Of a stretch of 64,000 bases of DNA, positions 10,501-23,100 are shown one piece after another. This DNA is from Diphasiastrum complanatum. Taxonomy: Eukaryota; Streptophyta; Lycopodiopsida; Lycopodiales; Lycopodiaceae. The notes below the pieces were generated by a model. It was not told the DNA's origin, did not search any database, and saw only the letters and a program-made list of their open reading frames with translations. The position numbers were made by a program, and so were the translations under genes. Position 1 is the stretch's first letter. The number at the start of each line of letters is the position of its first letter. The DNA lies in NCBI GenBank assembly GCA_029204225.1, contig CM055092.1:41756016-41820015 (forward strand), in the 5' to 3' direction.

Positions 10501-13500
10501 GGAAGGAGCATCTTAAACACCTCAAAAAGGTGTTTCAACCGCTTAGAAAACATAAGCTTTATGCTAAGAAACCTAAGTGTGAATTCTTCGTTGAAGAAGT
10601 AGCTTATTTGGGTCACATTATCTCAGCAGATGGGATTAAGATGGACCCCAGTAAAGTCAAAGCCATACTCAGTTGGCTGAGACCTCAGAATATTTTAGAA
10701 TTACAAATCTTTCGAGGTTTGGCGGGATATTATAGACGATTTGTCAAGGAATATGCTTAGATAGCAGATCCCATGACAAATCTTCTTAAGGGGAAGGGAA
10801 AGGAGTTCATATGAGAGTCTGCACAGCAGAAGAGCTTTGATGCTCTCAAAATAGCCTTAGCTACAGCACTAGTTCTAAAAGTCGTCAACCCCAATCAACC
10901 ATTGGTGGTCGAAACAAATGCTAGCGACTTTGTAGTTGGTGCTATACTAACTCAGAATGGACGACCAGTTGTGTTCAAGAGTAAAAAACTCGAGCCAGCA
11001 CATACTAGGTATAGCGCCTATGAAAAGGAACTCTTCTCCATAGTTCATGCCCTTAAGACTTAGAGGCATTATTTGTATGGTGCTAACTTTGAGGTCCTGA
11101 CAGACCATGAAAGCCTCAGATACCTTTGCAATCAGCCTGAGCTCAAAGGTCGAAAAGCTCGTTGGGCTGAGTTAATGCAAGAGTTTGATATGTCTATCAA
11201 ATATAGACGGGAGAAATTCAACACAGTAGCAGATGCACTTAGTAGAATGCCTATGATAAACGAGCTAAGTTTTACTCAGATTCGTAGTGAGTTACTCGAG
11301 TCCTTGAGAGGGAAGTGCTAGCATGATGCATTTCTTCTCTATTATCTGGAACTCAGTCCAGAGCAGACAGTTACAGACTCCAGAACCAGTTCCCAGGGCT
11401 GGTGTTAGTTCATCCAAGAATACGGCAGTTTCCGTTGAGGATGATGAGTCTGAGTATACGGCAGAAGACGTTGAGGGTTCTGAGCCTGTATTACCCAAGC
11501 AACCCCCAGTGGTTGAGGGTCAGTTGACTCAAGGATTCAAATGGAAACAATATTCCATTCAGGATGATTACTTGCTCTATAGGGATAAAGTATGTGTCCC
11601 CAATTCCAAGGATTATAGGCAGCAGGTCCTATATGAGTGTCATGACAGTCCTAGTGCGGGGCACCCAGGCATTCAAAAGACCTATGAGTTTCTTCGTAAG
11701 CAATTTTTTTGGCCCAGTATCATCCAGTAATGTGTAACCAGTTGCCAGAAATGTCAGGTTAATAAAGCAGAGCGTTTAAAGGCAGGAGAGTTGTTACAGC
11801 CCTTAGATATACCAGCTACTAAATGGGAGAGTATCTCCATGGATTTTATAGTAGGCCTGCCTAAAACCCAAAAGGGTAATGACACTATATGGGTCACAGT
11901 TGACCATCTGACCAAAATGGCTCACTTTATTCCGTCCAAAACAACTGCTAGAGCTCCAGAGTTAGCGAGGTTGTTTGTAGATGGGCTATTTAAATTGTAC
12001 GGTCTACCTTTCGGCATAGTCAACGACCGGGACAATAAGTTTAATGGAAAATTTTGGAGGGCAGTATTCCATCATCTCCATACTAAACTTAATATGAGTA
12101 CTACCGACCATCCACAGACGGACGGTCAAACAGAAAGAGTAAATCAGGTGCTAGAGGATATGCTTCGCGCATACGTCAGCAAAAAGCAGACTCATTGGGA
12201 AGAGTATCTCTCGATACTAGAGTTTGCTTATAAAAGTACTAAACATTCAGCTACGAGGTACAGCCCATTTATGCTGATGTATGGTTTTCAGCCACGCTCA
12301 CCTACAGCTGTAGGGTTTAAACAAGAAAAAGTTGAAGCAGCCAGAAACTTTTTAGAAGACCTAAACCAGATGATAGAACATGCTAAGCGTAGTATTAGGC
12401 AATCCCAGGATCGATTATGCAGATCCACAGACAGGATGTGCAGTTCTCCGTTGGTGAGAAAGTCTACTTGAGAGTCCCAGTTGACTCTAAAACCCTCAAA
12501 TAAGGAGTGTGTGCTAAGTTGTCTCCTAGGTATTGTGGTCCTTTTACCATTGGTAGGAGACTAGGCGAGGTCACCTATGAACTAGAACTCCCACACAACA
12601 GTAAGGTTTTTCCAGTCTTTCATGTAAGTCTTACAAGAGGCCTTAACCAGATCAGAAAATCTGGTAGGGGACAATGTTCAAGTTCTCCCTTTGGATTCTC
12701 AGCAACCTCCACATGAACCAAAAGAGATTCTTGATAGTAGAGAGACGCAAACTCGTCATACTCTATACTAAGAATATCTAGTCAAGTGTAATGATAAGCC
12801 TGTTGAGAATGCCACTTGGGAAAAAGGCAGCGTCCTTCGCAAGATTTTTCCAGACTTTGTCTTAGAAGACCAAGACGGTTCTTAAGGGGGAGGGAGTGTT
12901 ACGAGTACGTAACCTGTTTCGCAACATGCCCACCACACTCCAATTGCTCATAGCAAATGAGGATCCCCGCTGTGTTGCACTTATGATATGAGAGATGTTC
13001 CTGTTACGACGTGATATATGCTAGACAGCTCAACAGACTCATCCTAGTTGTCAAGTTACTTCTTTCTTCCGAGGTGGACGATGATGCACCTATTCACAGG
13101 GACCAGAGATAGTGCACCATTCATAATCATGTTGCAACTCAAGCTATTCGTCCTATCATGAGGAGACATAGTTCTCATCCTCCAAGACGATGTCAAGGCC
13201 CACCAAAGTTACCTAATGTTGCAGATCACATCACATCCTTCTTCTTCAGCGAAAGGACATGATGATATTGATATTGTTCTAACTCCCTTTGTATATCTAG
13301 CAAAATTTATATTCCTACATATCTCACTCATTTTAGTTCGTAGTATTTAGTTATGTTGTTTTCTTTCGTTACTGTTTTGGAGATGTTTTCATACGCTCCC
13401 ACCGATACCACATACTTGACAAAAAGGCATGGAAAAGACATTAATGAAGCTTTTTTTCTCTCTCTCAAATCTGATATCCTTCATCATGATATTCTCAATT

Positions 13501-16500
13501 TCAGCATGCACATCAAGGCTCCATGACTGGGTAGCTTATAATTCTAACTAAGCATGTATTCTCAAATGTTCAGCATCAGGATTTGCTCTATGTAACCGAA
13601 AAATTATGCACACACTAGTTTATCCTCAAATGTACCCAAGACATTAATGATAATATATACTTAAAGAAACCTTCACCCATACAATTTTGACTTCTATACC
13701 ACAAAATCAAGGCAAAGGACTGCAATCTATATGATAAATTGAACCTTGAGAAAAAATCATCAATTCGACTTGGAGAGAAGGGGATTACATTAAAACTTTG
13801 CAATGTCATCAAAATAAAATAAATAATTTAGCACTATTCATTTTCAGATGTCTTACTATCACATTATCAAGAACACAAGTGACAAGGTGGATTAATCTTT
13901 GAAGTTCATTTTCAAAATTCTTACTATAACTTCAGCAACTACACAAAATCACAAGTTCGATCAATATTTAATCTTCTATAGTAAATAGTATAAGGGTTTT
14001 ACTACTAGATAAATTCAGGCCACGGCTCCCCAGAACCTTCTAAAACCTTCAGAATAGAAAGAAGCTAACTTCTCAACAACACCAGGACATGAACTGAGTT
14101 GAAACCAATTATTTTACCTGAATACGCTTATTTGGGTCATATTGATACCGGAAAAGCTTGGGAACAAGCACACGGAGGTATGGAAGTAATGCAGCTCCAG
14201 CCTGCTTTGCAATTTTTGCAAATCCAAAAGCTGCTCCACGTTTGGAATTCAATGAGGCTTGATGATTAGCCAGGTCCATAAACTTGTAGACAAGATCAGG
14301 CTGTCCCATTTCATTTGCCAGGTTACAGAGTTCCTTATAGGTGCTTATGTTACCACCACTTGGCGTCCCTCCAATGGTCCCCTCCTCAAAAACCTCTGAA
14401 TCTTCCATTAACTGTTGGAGGGGCAAAATCACAAATGTACCAGTCACCATTCACTAAGTAGCACTACAAACAGCATCTTGGGGTCAATCACGAGGGTTCA
14501 TATGGACTAACTGTCACAATACAGACACGGAGCATTTGTTCAATAAATGCTAACCCACCTTCACTGCACGCTTTCTCTTCGTACTGCCAGAAAGAGTATC
14601 TACAAGCAACTTGACCAGCTTATCCTTGGTGCTGGTTTCACCCAGCTCATAGACAACGCTCATGCCACGAGCAGCCATTTCTTGAGTCAGCTCATTTCTG
14701 TCCCCAAGTAAATGGCACAAGGCTTCCTGTAAAGAAAGAAAATCATGAGTTCACTCACTCCAAAATCTTTAACTAGTTGTGTGCATTTATTTTACAGAGA
14801 TACAATGACATTATACAATCAGCTTGTAGGGTGTTCATACTTTGAGAATGGAACCTGCAACTTCTGTCTACAAGTGTTTGTAAGCACCACACAATAGTGA
14901 TGCCTCTTGGTATAGCATTATATATCGGTGAGAATGTGTTTTAGGTACAAAGGAAATTTTCACCATCAACCACTTACATCACCAAATCAATCAAACCAAT
15001 TAAGAAAGTGATACTTCAACTTGGTACATTTAGCATAGAAAAAACGTTAGAATGATTGATTGAGATGAAGGGACCCGAATTTTACAAGAGCTTACACACT
15101 TCTTGGTAAGGGTATCAAATTAGTCCTTTTATTGCCTTGTTAACGAACTTAATTGCATGTTCAACATCTTAAAAAGTGCCCGTCATTCCATTTTGAACAG
15201 CATTAAGTTCAGATCACATCTTGAAGTATAACTAGCAAATTACTTTGGAGTGCGTAGGTCACAAAACTAATGACATGGTAGTAGCTAGCAAGTTGCAGCC
15301 ATCCACGAGAACTCCTAGGATGTGTTGGGAACTCGGACAGGAAACAAGGTCAGTCAAACCAAAAGAAGGCAGTAAAAATAACCTGGATTTCTGGTAGCAG
15401 AAGCTGCAATTTCTTATGACGCCCACAATAAATAATGAGGGAGACAAGCCAAACACAGCCAGCACAACGTTCTTCATCCCTGCTGCTTACCAGTAGTTCA
15501 TCAAGCAATTTTCTTATGATTTTTTCCCTGGCATCTGCTCTGGAATCTTCCAATGAACTGTCTTGATTGACCAGACTAGACATACCATCATTTACATTGG
15601 TATCACCTGTCAAAAAATTTGAAAGTGACGACAAAGAGACAAAGTTGGACATCAACATTGTATCCACGCTCACAGGCACATCACCCCAAATAAATGAGAT
15701 AGCTTCTCCTACAGAGAACAGAATGTCCTCTACCTGCAGTTACACAATCAAAACATTTCAAGCTTATGCCTAACACACTCCATTGACTGAAAGCAAATTG
15801 CGAAACAAAAAGTTGATTTGTAGTAATTTATAATCATCAACAACCCAAAATCAGGCCAATTGCATCCAAAATCATGGCTGGTTTTTCCACAAGCACTCAG
15901 GCAGATTGGGTGCTGAATCTTGTGCAATCATTTCACTAGCACTTTCTACACATTGGTGTTCTTCAAAGGGGCCACTTCGATCATGTTTTAACATGAGATT
16001 AAACAAAGGTCATGTGGCTAACCTGATCATTACAAGAACCATGCTAAAATGAAGAGAAATATAGACATTAATGTTGATAACACAGAAGAAGCAAACATTA
16101 GCATTGAAACTCACTAGACAAGAAAACGAATCACGAAATCACAATGGAAGTGGATTCATATGGATTGAGAATGGGGCCCAGCATTCACCATCCCCAAGGC
16201 TCACAATCACAAGGAAAAGTGGAGGAGCTCCAAATCTCTTGCTTTACAAAATGAGCCATAGCGTCCATTAAGTGATGTCAATAGGCTATTCGTTGACTGA
16301 TTCAACACTTAACTGACTTAGCTATCTTGTAAAGTCCCTAACTATCACTCATAAATAGTTTGTAGTCTTGCGGGGCCTAATCGAGGGTAAATGGATACTT
16401 TTAGGCCCTATGAAGCTTCACAAACAGCAATTTGATTTATGTAAATTCTACTTACACACACATGATATCTCTCCAAAACAACTCTACCGCTTACTCGCTA

Positions 16501-17921
16501 TGGCATCATCTTATCTAGTGAAGTCTTTTGAGTCTGTGGTGACAATACAGTTTTATTTTTGGTCTTTTTCTCCTTGATCTTCCTTTTAGAAAATTTTGGT
16601 AAAGCCAAATCGCCACTTTAATCTCTGATTGCTTAAAAAATAGGCTCATCTGGTCTCCCCTTGTCACACACCTGAGCAATCCTGGGCCCACATAGTTACC
16701 AACCATCAGTGTAGCTTTGCAACTAGGTCATCAATTTAATGCAGGGATGTTAGATCCGAGACTTGGACCAAACATTCCTTCCCCCTTGAAGATAGCATTT
16801 AACAGTCCACCTAACTTCAGAAAGGCATGTACCACTTTTGCTCGTGTGTAGCATATTTTTTTCAAATAGGAGTCGCTTTTTTGAAGCTTTTCTGCACTTC
16901 AGGACTACATCACAGTATGACATCACTACCCCATAATCAATCTAACGCCAGAGTAATCACCTAGGAATAATTCAAATGGATCTTTAGTAAAACATGTAAA
17001 GTCTAGAGTATCGCCCGAGCTAAACCCTCTACATGACTCACTTGTGCACAACCCACAACCATCTTATTGGATCCACAATAATCACCGCATTATCACAATG
17101 TGACCAAGTACTCTATGCAAATCTGAAATAGCTTACTTTCTTATCATTGGCATATGGGACATCATCATCCAACAACATTTTAACTAGAGCCCGAAGCTCC
17201 TCTCGATGCTCGGAAGAGAATTTGTTTTCCGCCCTTGCTGGAAAAGTGAAAATCCTTGAAGAAAAGCTTCAAATCTTGACAAAGTCATGGGCCGAAGTGG
17301 TTAAAAATCCCAAAGAAGTCATCTCCAAGACAGTGGAAGAGCAAGAAAAGCGGATGCCAAAGACACTCAATATCAGGGTACAAGGAGTCAAATTTGAAGG
17401 AAAAGACCTGCTGGCTGAATCAAATGCATAAATTTCCTTCACTTTTTCAATATCTGAGCAAGCCATTGTTGCCGCTTGGGAGGATAAGCTCGTGGTTTTT
17501 ATGCGGTTTAAAGATGCAAACCTTTGGCAAACGGTTTTACGCAGACGAGGATGTCTAAAAGGATCTAACCATTATGTGCATGAAGACTTGACTCCATTGT
17601 AATGGGCTGAACGGAAGAAACTAATAACAGAAGGAAGAAGCAAAGGACAATGAGTTCTTTTCAGAGATGGTCGGCCTGTTTTTGGTAAGTTATAGTTTGA
17701 AAGTATAGAGACTGTAGAGTTTTTTTTTTTGTAGAGAAATTCAAAGGCACTCTCCTGCATGAGAGTATTTTTATGCCTTGAGAGTTAATAGTAGTTCATT
17801 TTAGTTTTAAGTTCTTGTTGTATGAGCCACAGTGCTCTTGGGTATCTATCACACTTGAAATGTACTTTTCCTGGTCCTATCTACCTTAGGGTATCTCACG
17901 AACATTAATAAAATCTTTCTT

Positions 17922-17985
<64 letters not shown>

Positions 17986-20104
17986 CAAACGCAATTTCAC
18001 AGAGCAGCAGATGATCCACAACGGATACATGCACTTGATGGTTATGATCTTGGTCTTATACGGCGATCAGCGAATGCAACGGGTCCAGTTACATCATATG
18101 GGCAGCATGATGCTTCAGTTGGGCGAGGCTCATGGACTGGCCATTTATAATGGCCTTCTTCAGCTGCCAAGCTCCGATGACTACACTTGCTTCCCACATA
18201 GTGGAGGACATAGCGTTGTTGACTATTTCATGGGTTCACCGTCTCTCCTTCACTCCATTTCATCCTTCTCTGTACACTGCACCACTCTTTCTGATGACTC
18301 ATATCTCTCCCTCTCTATCGGTCATCTCCCCATCACACATATTTTCTCTTTGACCCCTACAGTGAAACTCACCTACCGCTAGACTTCACATAACACACCA
18401 CTGTACAGAGAAGCCCTCTCTTATCTCCTTACCTATTTTCCACATGAGCATACTTTAGAGAAGTAGTCCCCCTTTCTTGTCCATACCATCCACACTGCAA
18501 CTTCCATTGCCTTTCCATCCCCACGGTCCAAACACCAGAGACGTAATAGACCCCATAATCATTGGTATGACCAGGAGTGCATCCACCTCCATCAAAACCT
18601 CATATATGCTCACTCCCATTTTCCCCATATGACCAAAACCATATCTCGGGTTCTACCGTAGAACCACCAGGAAATAGAAAATGGCATACAAGATTGGCCA
18701 AGGTAAGAAAATGATGGATCTCCTCTCCAGTTCCTCCTCAGGTTCGTTCTGGAAGAAGTTCCTTCCACGGTCACCTCCAACACGGATTACAGACCTCAGC
18801 AGTCACATATGCCACATCATTGTACACCATCCCAGACACCCCTCCTCTTCCCACCTCTTGCACGGATAGTTCTGCCATATTCGCACTAACGACCTTATAG
18901 AGAAGGCCATCACACGAGTCACGACTCCATTCCCATAAAGCCAAAGACATTGATGAGCTAGAGGCCGAACTTCTAAAGAATGCTCCCGACATCCTCTCAC
19001 CCTTCCTCCCCATTCTATTCAACCGAGCTGTCATCTCTGATTTTCCCCTCCGTGGTCCACAAACCTCATTCACCCTATCCATAAAGGCGGGGACCCCATG
19101 AAAGCTGACAACTACCACACCATTATGATCAGCCACCTCTTCGCCAAAGTCTATGGTTCTATCTTACAGTCAGAGATTAGTACAGAGATGGATGCCAGAT
19201 CACTCTATGCCATTGGACAGGCGGGTTTCAGACCAGGATATACTACATCGGATCATATCTTTACTTTGAGGTCCATCATTGAGGAGGCTAAGGCCAAGAG
19301 GGAGCGTGTATACTGTCGCTTTGTGGATTTCCGCAAGGCCTTTGATTCTGTGCCTAGACATCTATTGATACAAAGACTTCACAATCGGGGCTTTCAAGAG
19401 GATACTATACATGCAGTAGTAGCATTGTACAGGCGAGTTATTGGCAGGGTTCGACTATCAGGAGTTATATCACCGGAGGGGGTTAGTACTATCGGGGTCA
19501 AACAGGGATGTCCACTCTCTCCTACGCTTTTTGGTCTTTACTCGACACCATAGAGTAAGCAACAAACGGTGGAATTGTGGAATTTTCTTCCCGTTGGAAA
19601 TAATTTTCGAATTGCAATCGATTGTGTGGTAAGTGCACTACCAGGTTCACAGTTGGTTCGTTTTTGTGCTTTTCGAATTGGTTTCTTGGAAGGAATTCCG
19701 TGTCAATTCTGTTGTTGCCGATTACTCTATGGTTAGCATTTTTGTGAAAGCAACAAGTTACTTTATTGGTTGGCTGGTTTTTTTCCTTTAGTTTCTTGTT
19801 CTTCTCAGAAATGATTACTGTATTTTAAATGCTATCTATTGTCTATTGCTTTGAAACTTTGCTTATGCTGGAAACTTGTAAATAAAAGCAAAAGCAAACT
19901 ATAAAACGCTGTGAAGGCAAAGTATCTGCAAAGAAACAACAGATGATTGTGCCTTTGTGCTTCCTACTTCTAAAACTGAGAATTAAAGTCCTAAAAACAT
20001 GCTGGAAAACTCGCTGGCAGCAGTCCTCCACCTGCGCCCTAAAACATGCATTTGGTGCCTGGAATGGTGAGGAGAGTGGGCGCTGATCCATCCCTCACCT
20101 AGCG

Positions 20105-20157
<53 letters not shown>

Positions 20158-23100
20158 CGCGCGGATTCTATTCTCTCGCTCTCTGCTGTCCGAGAGAAAA
20201 TGTGGGCGCGGGTTGGGCCGTGAAGGAGAACCCGTGAGGCCCGATTCGCTGCAGCCCCAGTGGAGGGAAATCTTTGGATTGTAATAGGGAGAAAGGCGGG
20301 GGGGGGGGGGGGGGGGGGGGTGGTAGGTGGCCCCCCAAACCCAAGTTTACTTCTAAAACTTGGAGTTAGGCATGCAAGTGGTAGGTAAGATGGGATTGGG
20401 AGAGGTCAATTTTTGGCATTTGGAGTTTTTTAAAACCTTGTGAATTTCTTGCTTGAAATGGGTTTTTCAGTTTTAAGAAACTGATAATTAATTTTTGCAG
20501 TTAATTATTTGATTTAACAAGTTAATAACAGATTTACGTTGCATTGATGGTTGATTCCAATTTTATTGCGTAAACGATCCATTTGCCGATTCATTGGTAA
20601 ATAAAAGCATGTATGGTCTGTAAATTGGTTTTTTGTAGACATTGCTTGGTTCATTAACTATTATACCCGTAATGAATGTGTTAACTGAACGAAATTATTT
20701 TTTTATTTTAATTTCAGTTGGCAAGCAAATGGATACTGATGAAATTTTGGAGGGGGGTGCTACCGAGATTCACCCGGCATCACCAGGAAGTGATGGGGGA
20801 AATACGGAGATTCAACCGGCCTCACCCGGCAATGATGACACCCTAGACTCAAAAAAACTGTTGCAAACCTTAGGCAAGGAAGTTTTAGAACTTCATCAGA
20901 GCAATAAACAACGGGATAAACAAATGCAATATCTATTTAATCAACTGCCCTTATGTGTATATGGTCATAATGAATGGTTGTAGGCGTAAACACATGGTGG
21001 TGGAGTTGGTATGGGTCTATCAGTGAGTCATTAGGGAACTGGATGACGTGGCCCAAATATACCGATGGTCGTCGTCTCCGATTAACTGACAGAGCTTTGT
21101 CCTGCAGACCATAGGACTATTGGGAACATCATGCTCCCCACGCAACTGGATCTCTCGGCCTTTATGCTGAAAGCTGAGGGTGTTCTCCTGATAATTTATG
21201 TGGAGGGAAGGTCCTAAACTGTAGAGCCAATCTCTCCTGAGAACAATGTTTGTGCGATCCAGGTGCATTATCTGAAAGTTTATTTCATCTTGGTACCCCT
21301 GAATACCAAGATTTAAGTTACTTACCATAGTTTCCCAGATTTTCTTATCTTCACCCTTAGCTAATGAAACTATGTACCTATGTTGACTAGGTACTTCTGG
21401 AAGTTTAAGTTTTTTAACCAGGGTGTAGTTGATGAAATTATGGGTTGCCCCATCATCAACCATAACTCTAACTGACTGGTTACCAACTTTCCCATCTCGG
21501 AAGCTGCCGAGTCACTGGGGAAACTTACAGTCTGAACAAGATAAACTTGTTTTTTATCCTTTTTATCTTTCTTAGTGAAAGGCCCCTTGGGACACTGTCT
21601 GACTGTGTGTCCCTTGCCCATGCACACAAAGCACAAACGCTCTTGTTTGGCTTTCTCAAAATCTTCTGGTTTTAAGGGCTGTATGAGTGATGGGCGTTTC
21701 TGAGGAGCTTCACCTTTAATTTTATCTTCTTTCTTTCTTTTTAAAAATTTCTTTTTAAATTGAAAGTCTTTTTGAGGAAGCTGCTCAGAAAGGGGTTGTT
21801 GTCTTGCCCTCTTCCTACCCACTGAATCATCATAGATTTGAGCATATCTAAGAGCTTGCTCAAGGGTAGTAGGCGAGTTTCTCTGGACCTCTACTTTATA
21901 TTCATCTTTGAGGCCACGGACAAACCCTCTGATTTTCTGATAATCATCCATTTTTTTAATTTTTAAAATTGCTTCTCGATACTGCGAGATATATTGGATT
22001 AGGGCTTGTCCATTATTGTTTTGTCCCAAGCTTCCCAGGCTCTATCTATTCATTTTCTGGTAGGAATTCTCTTAGGAAGGCTTCTTCAAAGGCCTTCCAT
22101 GACCGGGGAGTCTGCCCAGTCTCCTGGAGATTTAACCACCACTTATAGGCCATGGGCCCTAGGGAAAGACTGGCCTCTATAGCTTGCAAATGGTCAGGGG
22201 TCTGTTTAAGAGCATGAATGTTCTTCCATTTGTTGAGGAAGGTTTGTAGAATATCTGCATTTCTGCCTTCTCTTCCCCAATAAAAGTAGGAGGCTTTAAG
22301 TCTTTAAAGACACTGGGGTGAGACCGCATAGGCTCACTCGAAACTGATGGAAGTGGAGAAGGGGACAATTGAGAAGTGGAGGGAAGGCTTCCTTTTGCGG
22401 AACTCAAAATCAAACCTTTGAATTCAGAGAACGAGTCGTCCACACTGGACTTGAAATTGGCTAACGCCAACTTCAGTTCATCCACTTCTGTTACCAAGTG
22501 GAGAAACTGCTCCTTGGTAACCAATTCGTCGAGTTCTTCGGCGAATTGTTCCTGTTCTTCAACTTCCATTGGTTCTTTCCCTTTACTGAACCTTAGGGAT
22601 TCCGTTTCTAGTTCATCAATGCCTCTTGTCAGGGGTTGATCAGATCCCGGAGAAGTGGTCATTTTCAGATATAGAAAAAGATTGCCTGACGTTTCCTTTC
22701 AAAAAAAAGTCAAAAAGACTAATTTATAACTGTACAAAGAGGGAAAGAAGACTTAGCTGTTTCTGAGGACTGTGCTTCCAAAGAAAATACGAAGAGGAAC
22801 CCTCTCAGCTCTTTTACCCAAATTTTCAGACCTGCTGTCCCAGAAAATCCCAGTTTGAAGCTCCAAAATGGTACCAAAATTTCTGGTTTCTTGAGTAGCG
22901 TAGCTCGCTGATCTGATTACAGACATAGGCTCCAACAAACCGAGTAAAAACTGGAAAAATGCAAGAAAAAATCCGGAAATTTGAAGTCCCTGACCTCGCT
23001 GATTGGACAGCAACCTATCTGGCCCGATTTGTCAAATTTGAGGCTCAAAAACCCGCTTAAATTTCTGATTTGACCTCAGCTGGTTGGTCGCTGATCTGTT

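Larger units (their letters stand above)
3276..12917 (+). mobile_element. Ty3/gypsy chromovirus, family 1 copy A (decayed, hosts nested insertions)
   Basis: The 5' LTR is 3276-3621, a PBS (TGGTATCAGAGCC) begins at 3623, and 3635-4549 is non-coding leader plus the start of gag. Copia insertion 4550-8669 interrupts gag. Gag-pol resumes at 8670 and runs to about 12885, ending with a TAAGGGGGAGGGAG polypurine tract just before 12900. Of the 3' LTR only an 18-bp stub remains (12900-12917), which is the palindromic LTR start; beyond it LINE sequence resumes. It belongs to the same family as the minus-strand copies at 29787-36104 (C) and 21008-23426 (F), and is much more decayed than C. Confidence 0.88.
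19551..21007 (+). other. Unidentified block with GC-rich leader-like part and a small exon-like ORF
   Basis: This does not match the LINE or gypsy families on either side. It contains a (CT)n tract (20104-20156) followed by GC-rich sequence, a 23-base G run (20298-20320), a candidate splice donor (GGTAGGTAAGAT near 20381), several TTTGCAG/TTTCAG acceptor-like sites, and an ORF at 20729-20983. The layout resembles the 5' end of a gene: pyrimidine-rich 5' UTR, intron, then a coding exon. It could be the head of a DNA transposon or a captured gene fragment; I cannot tell which. Confidence 0.4.
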
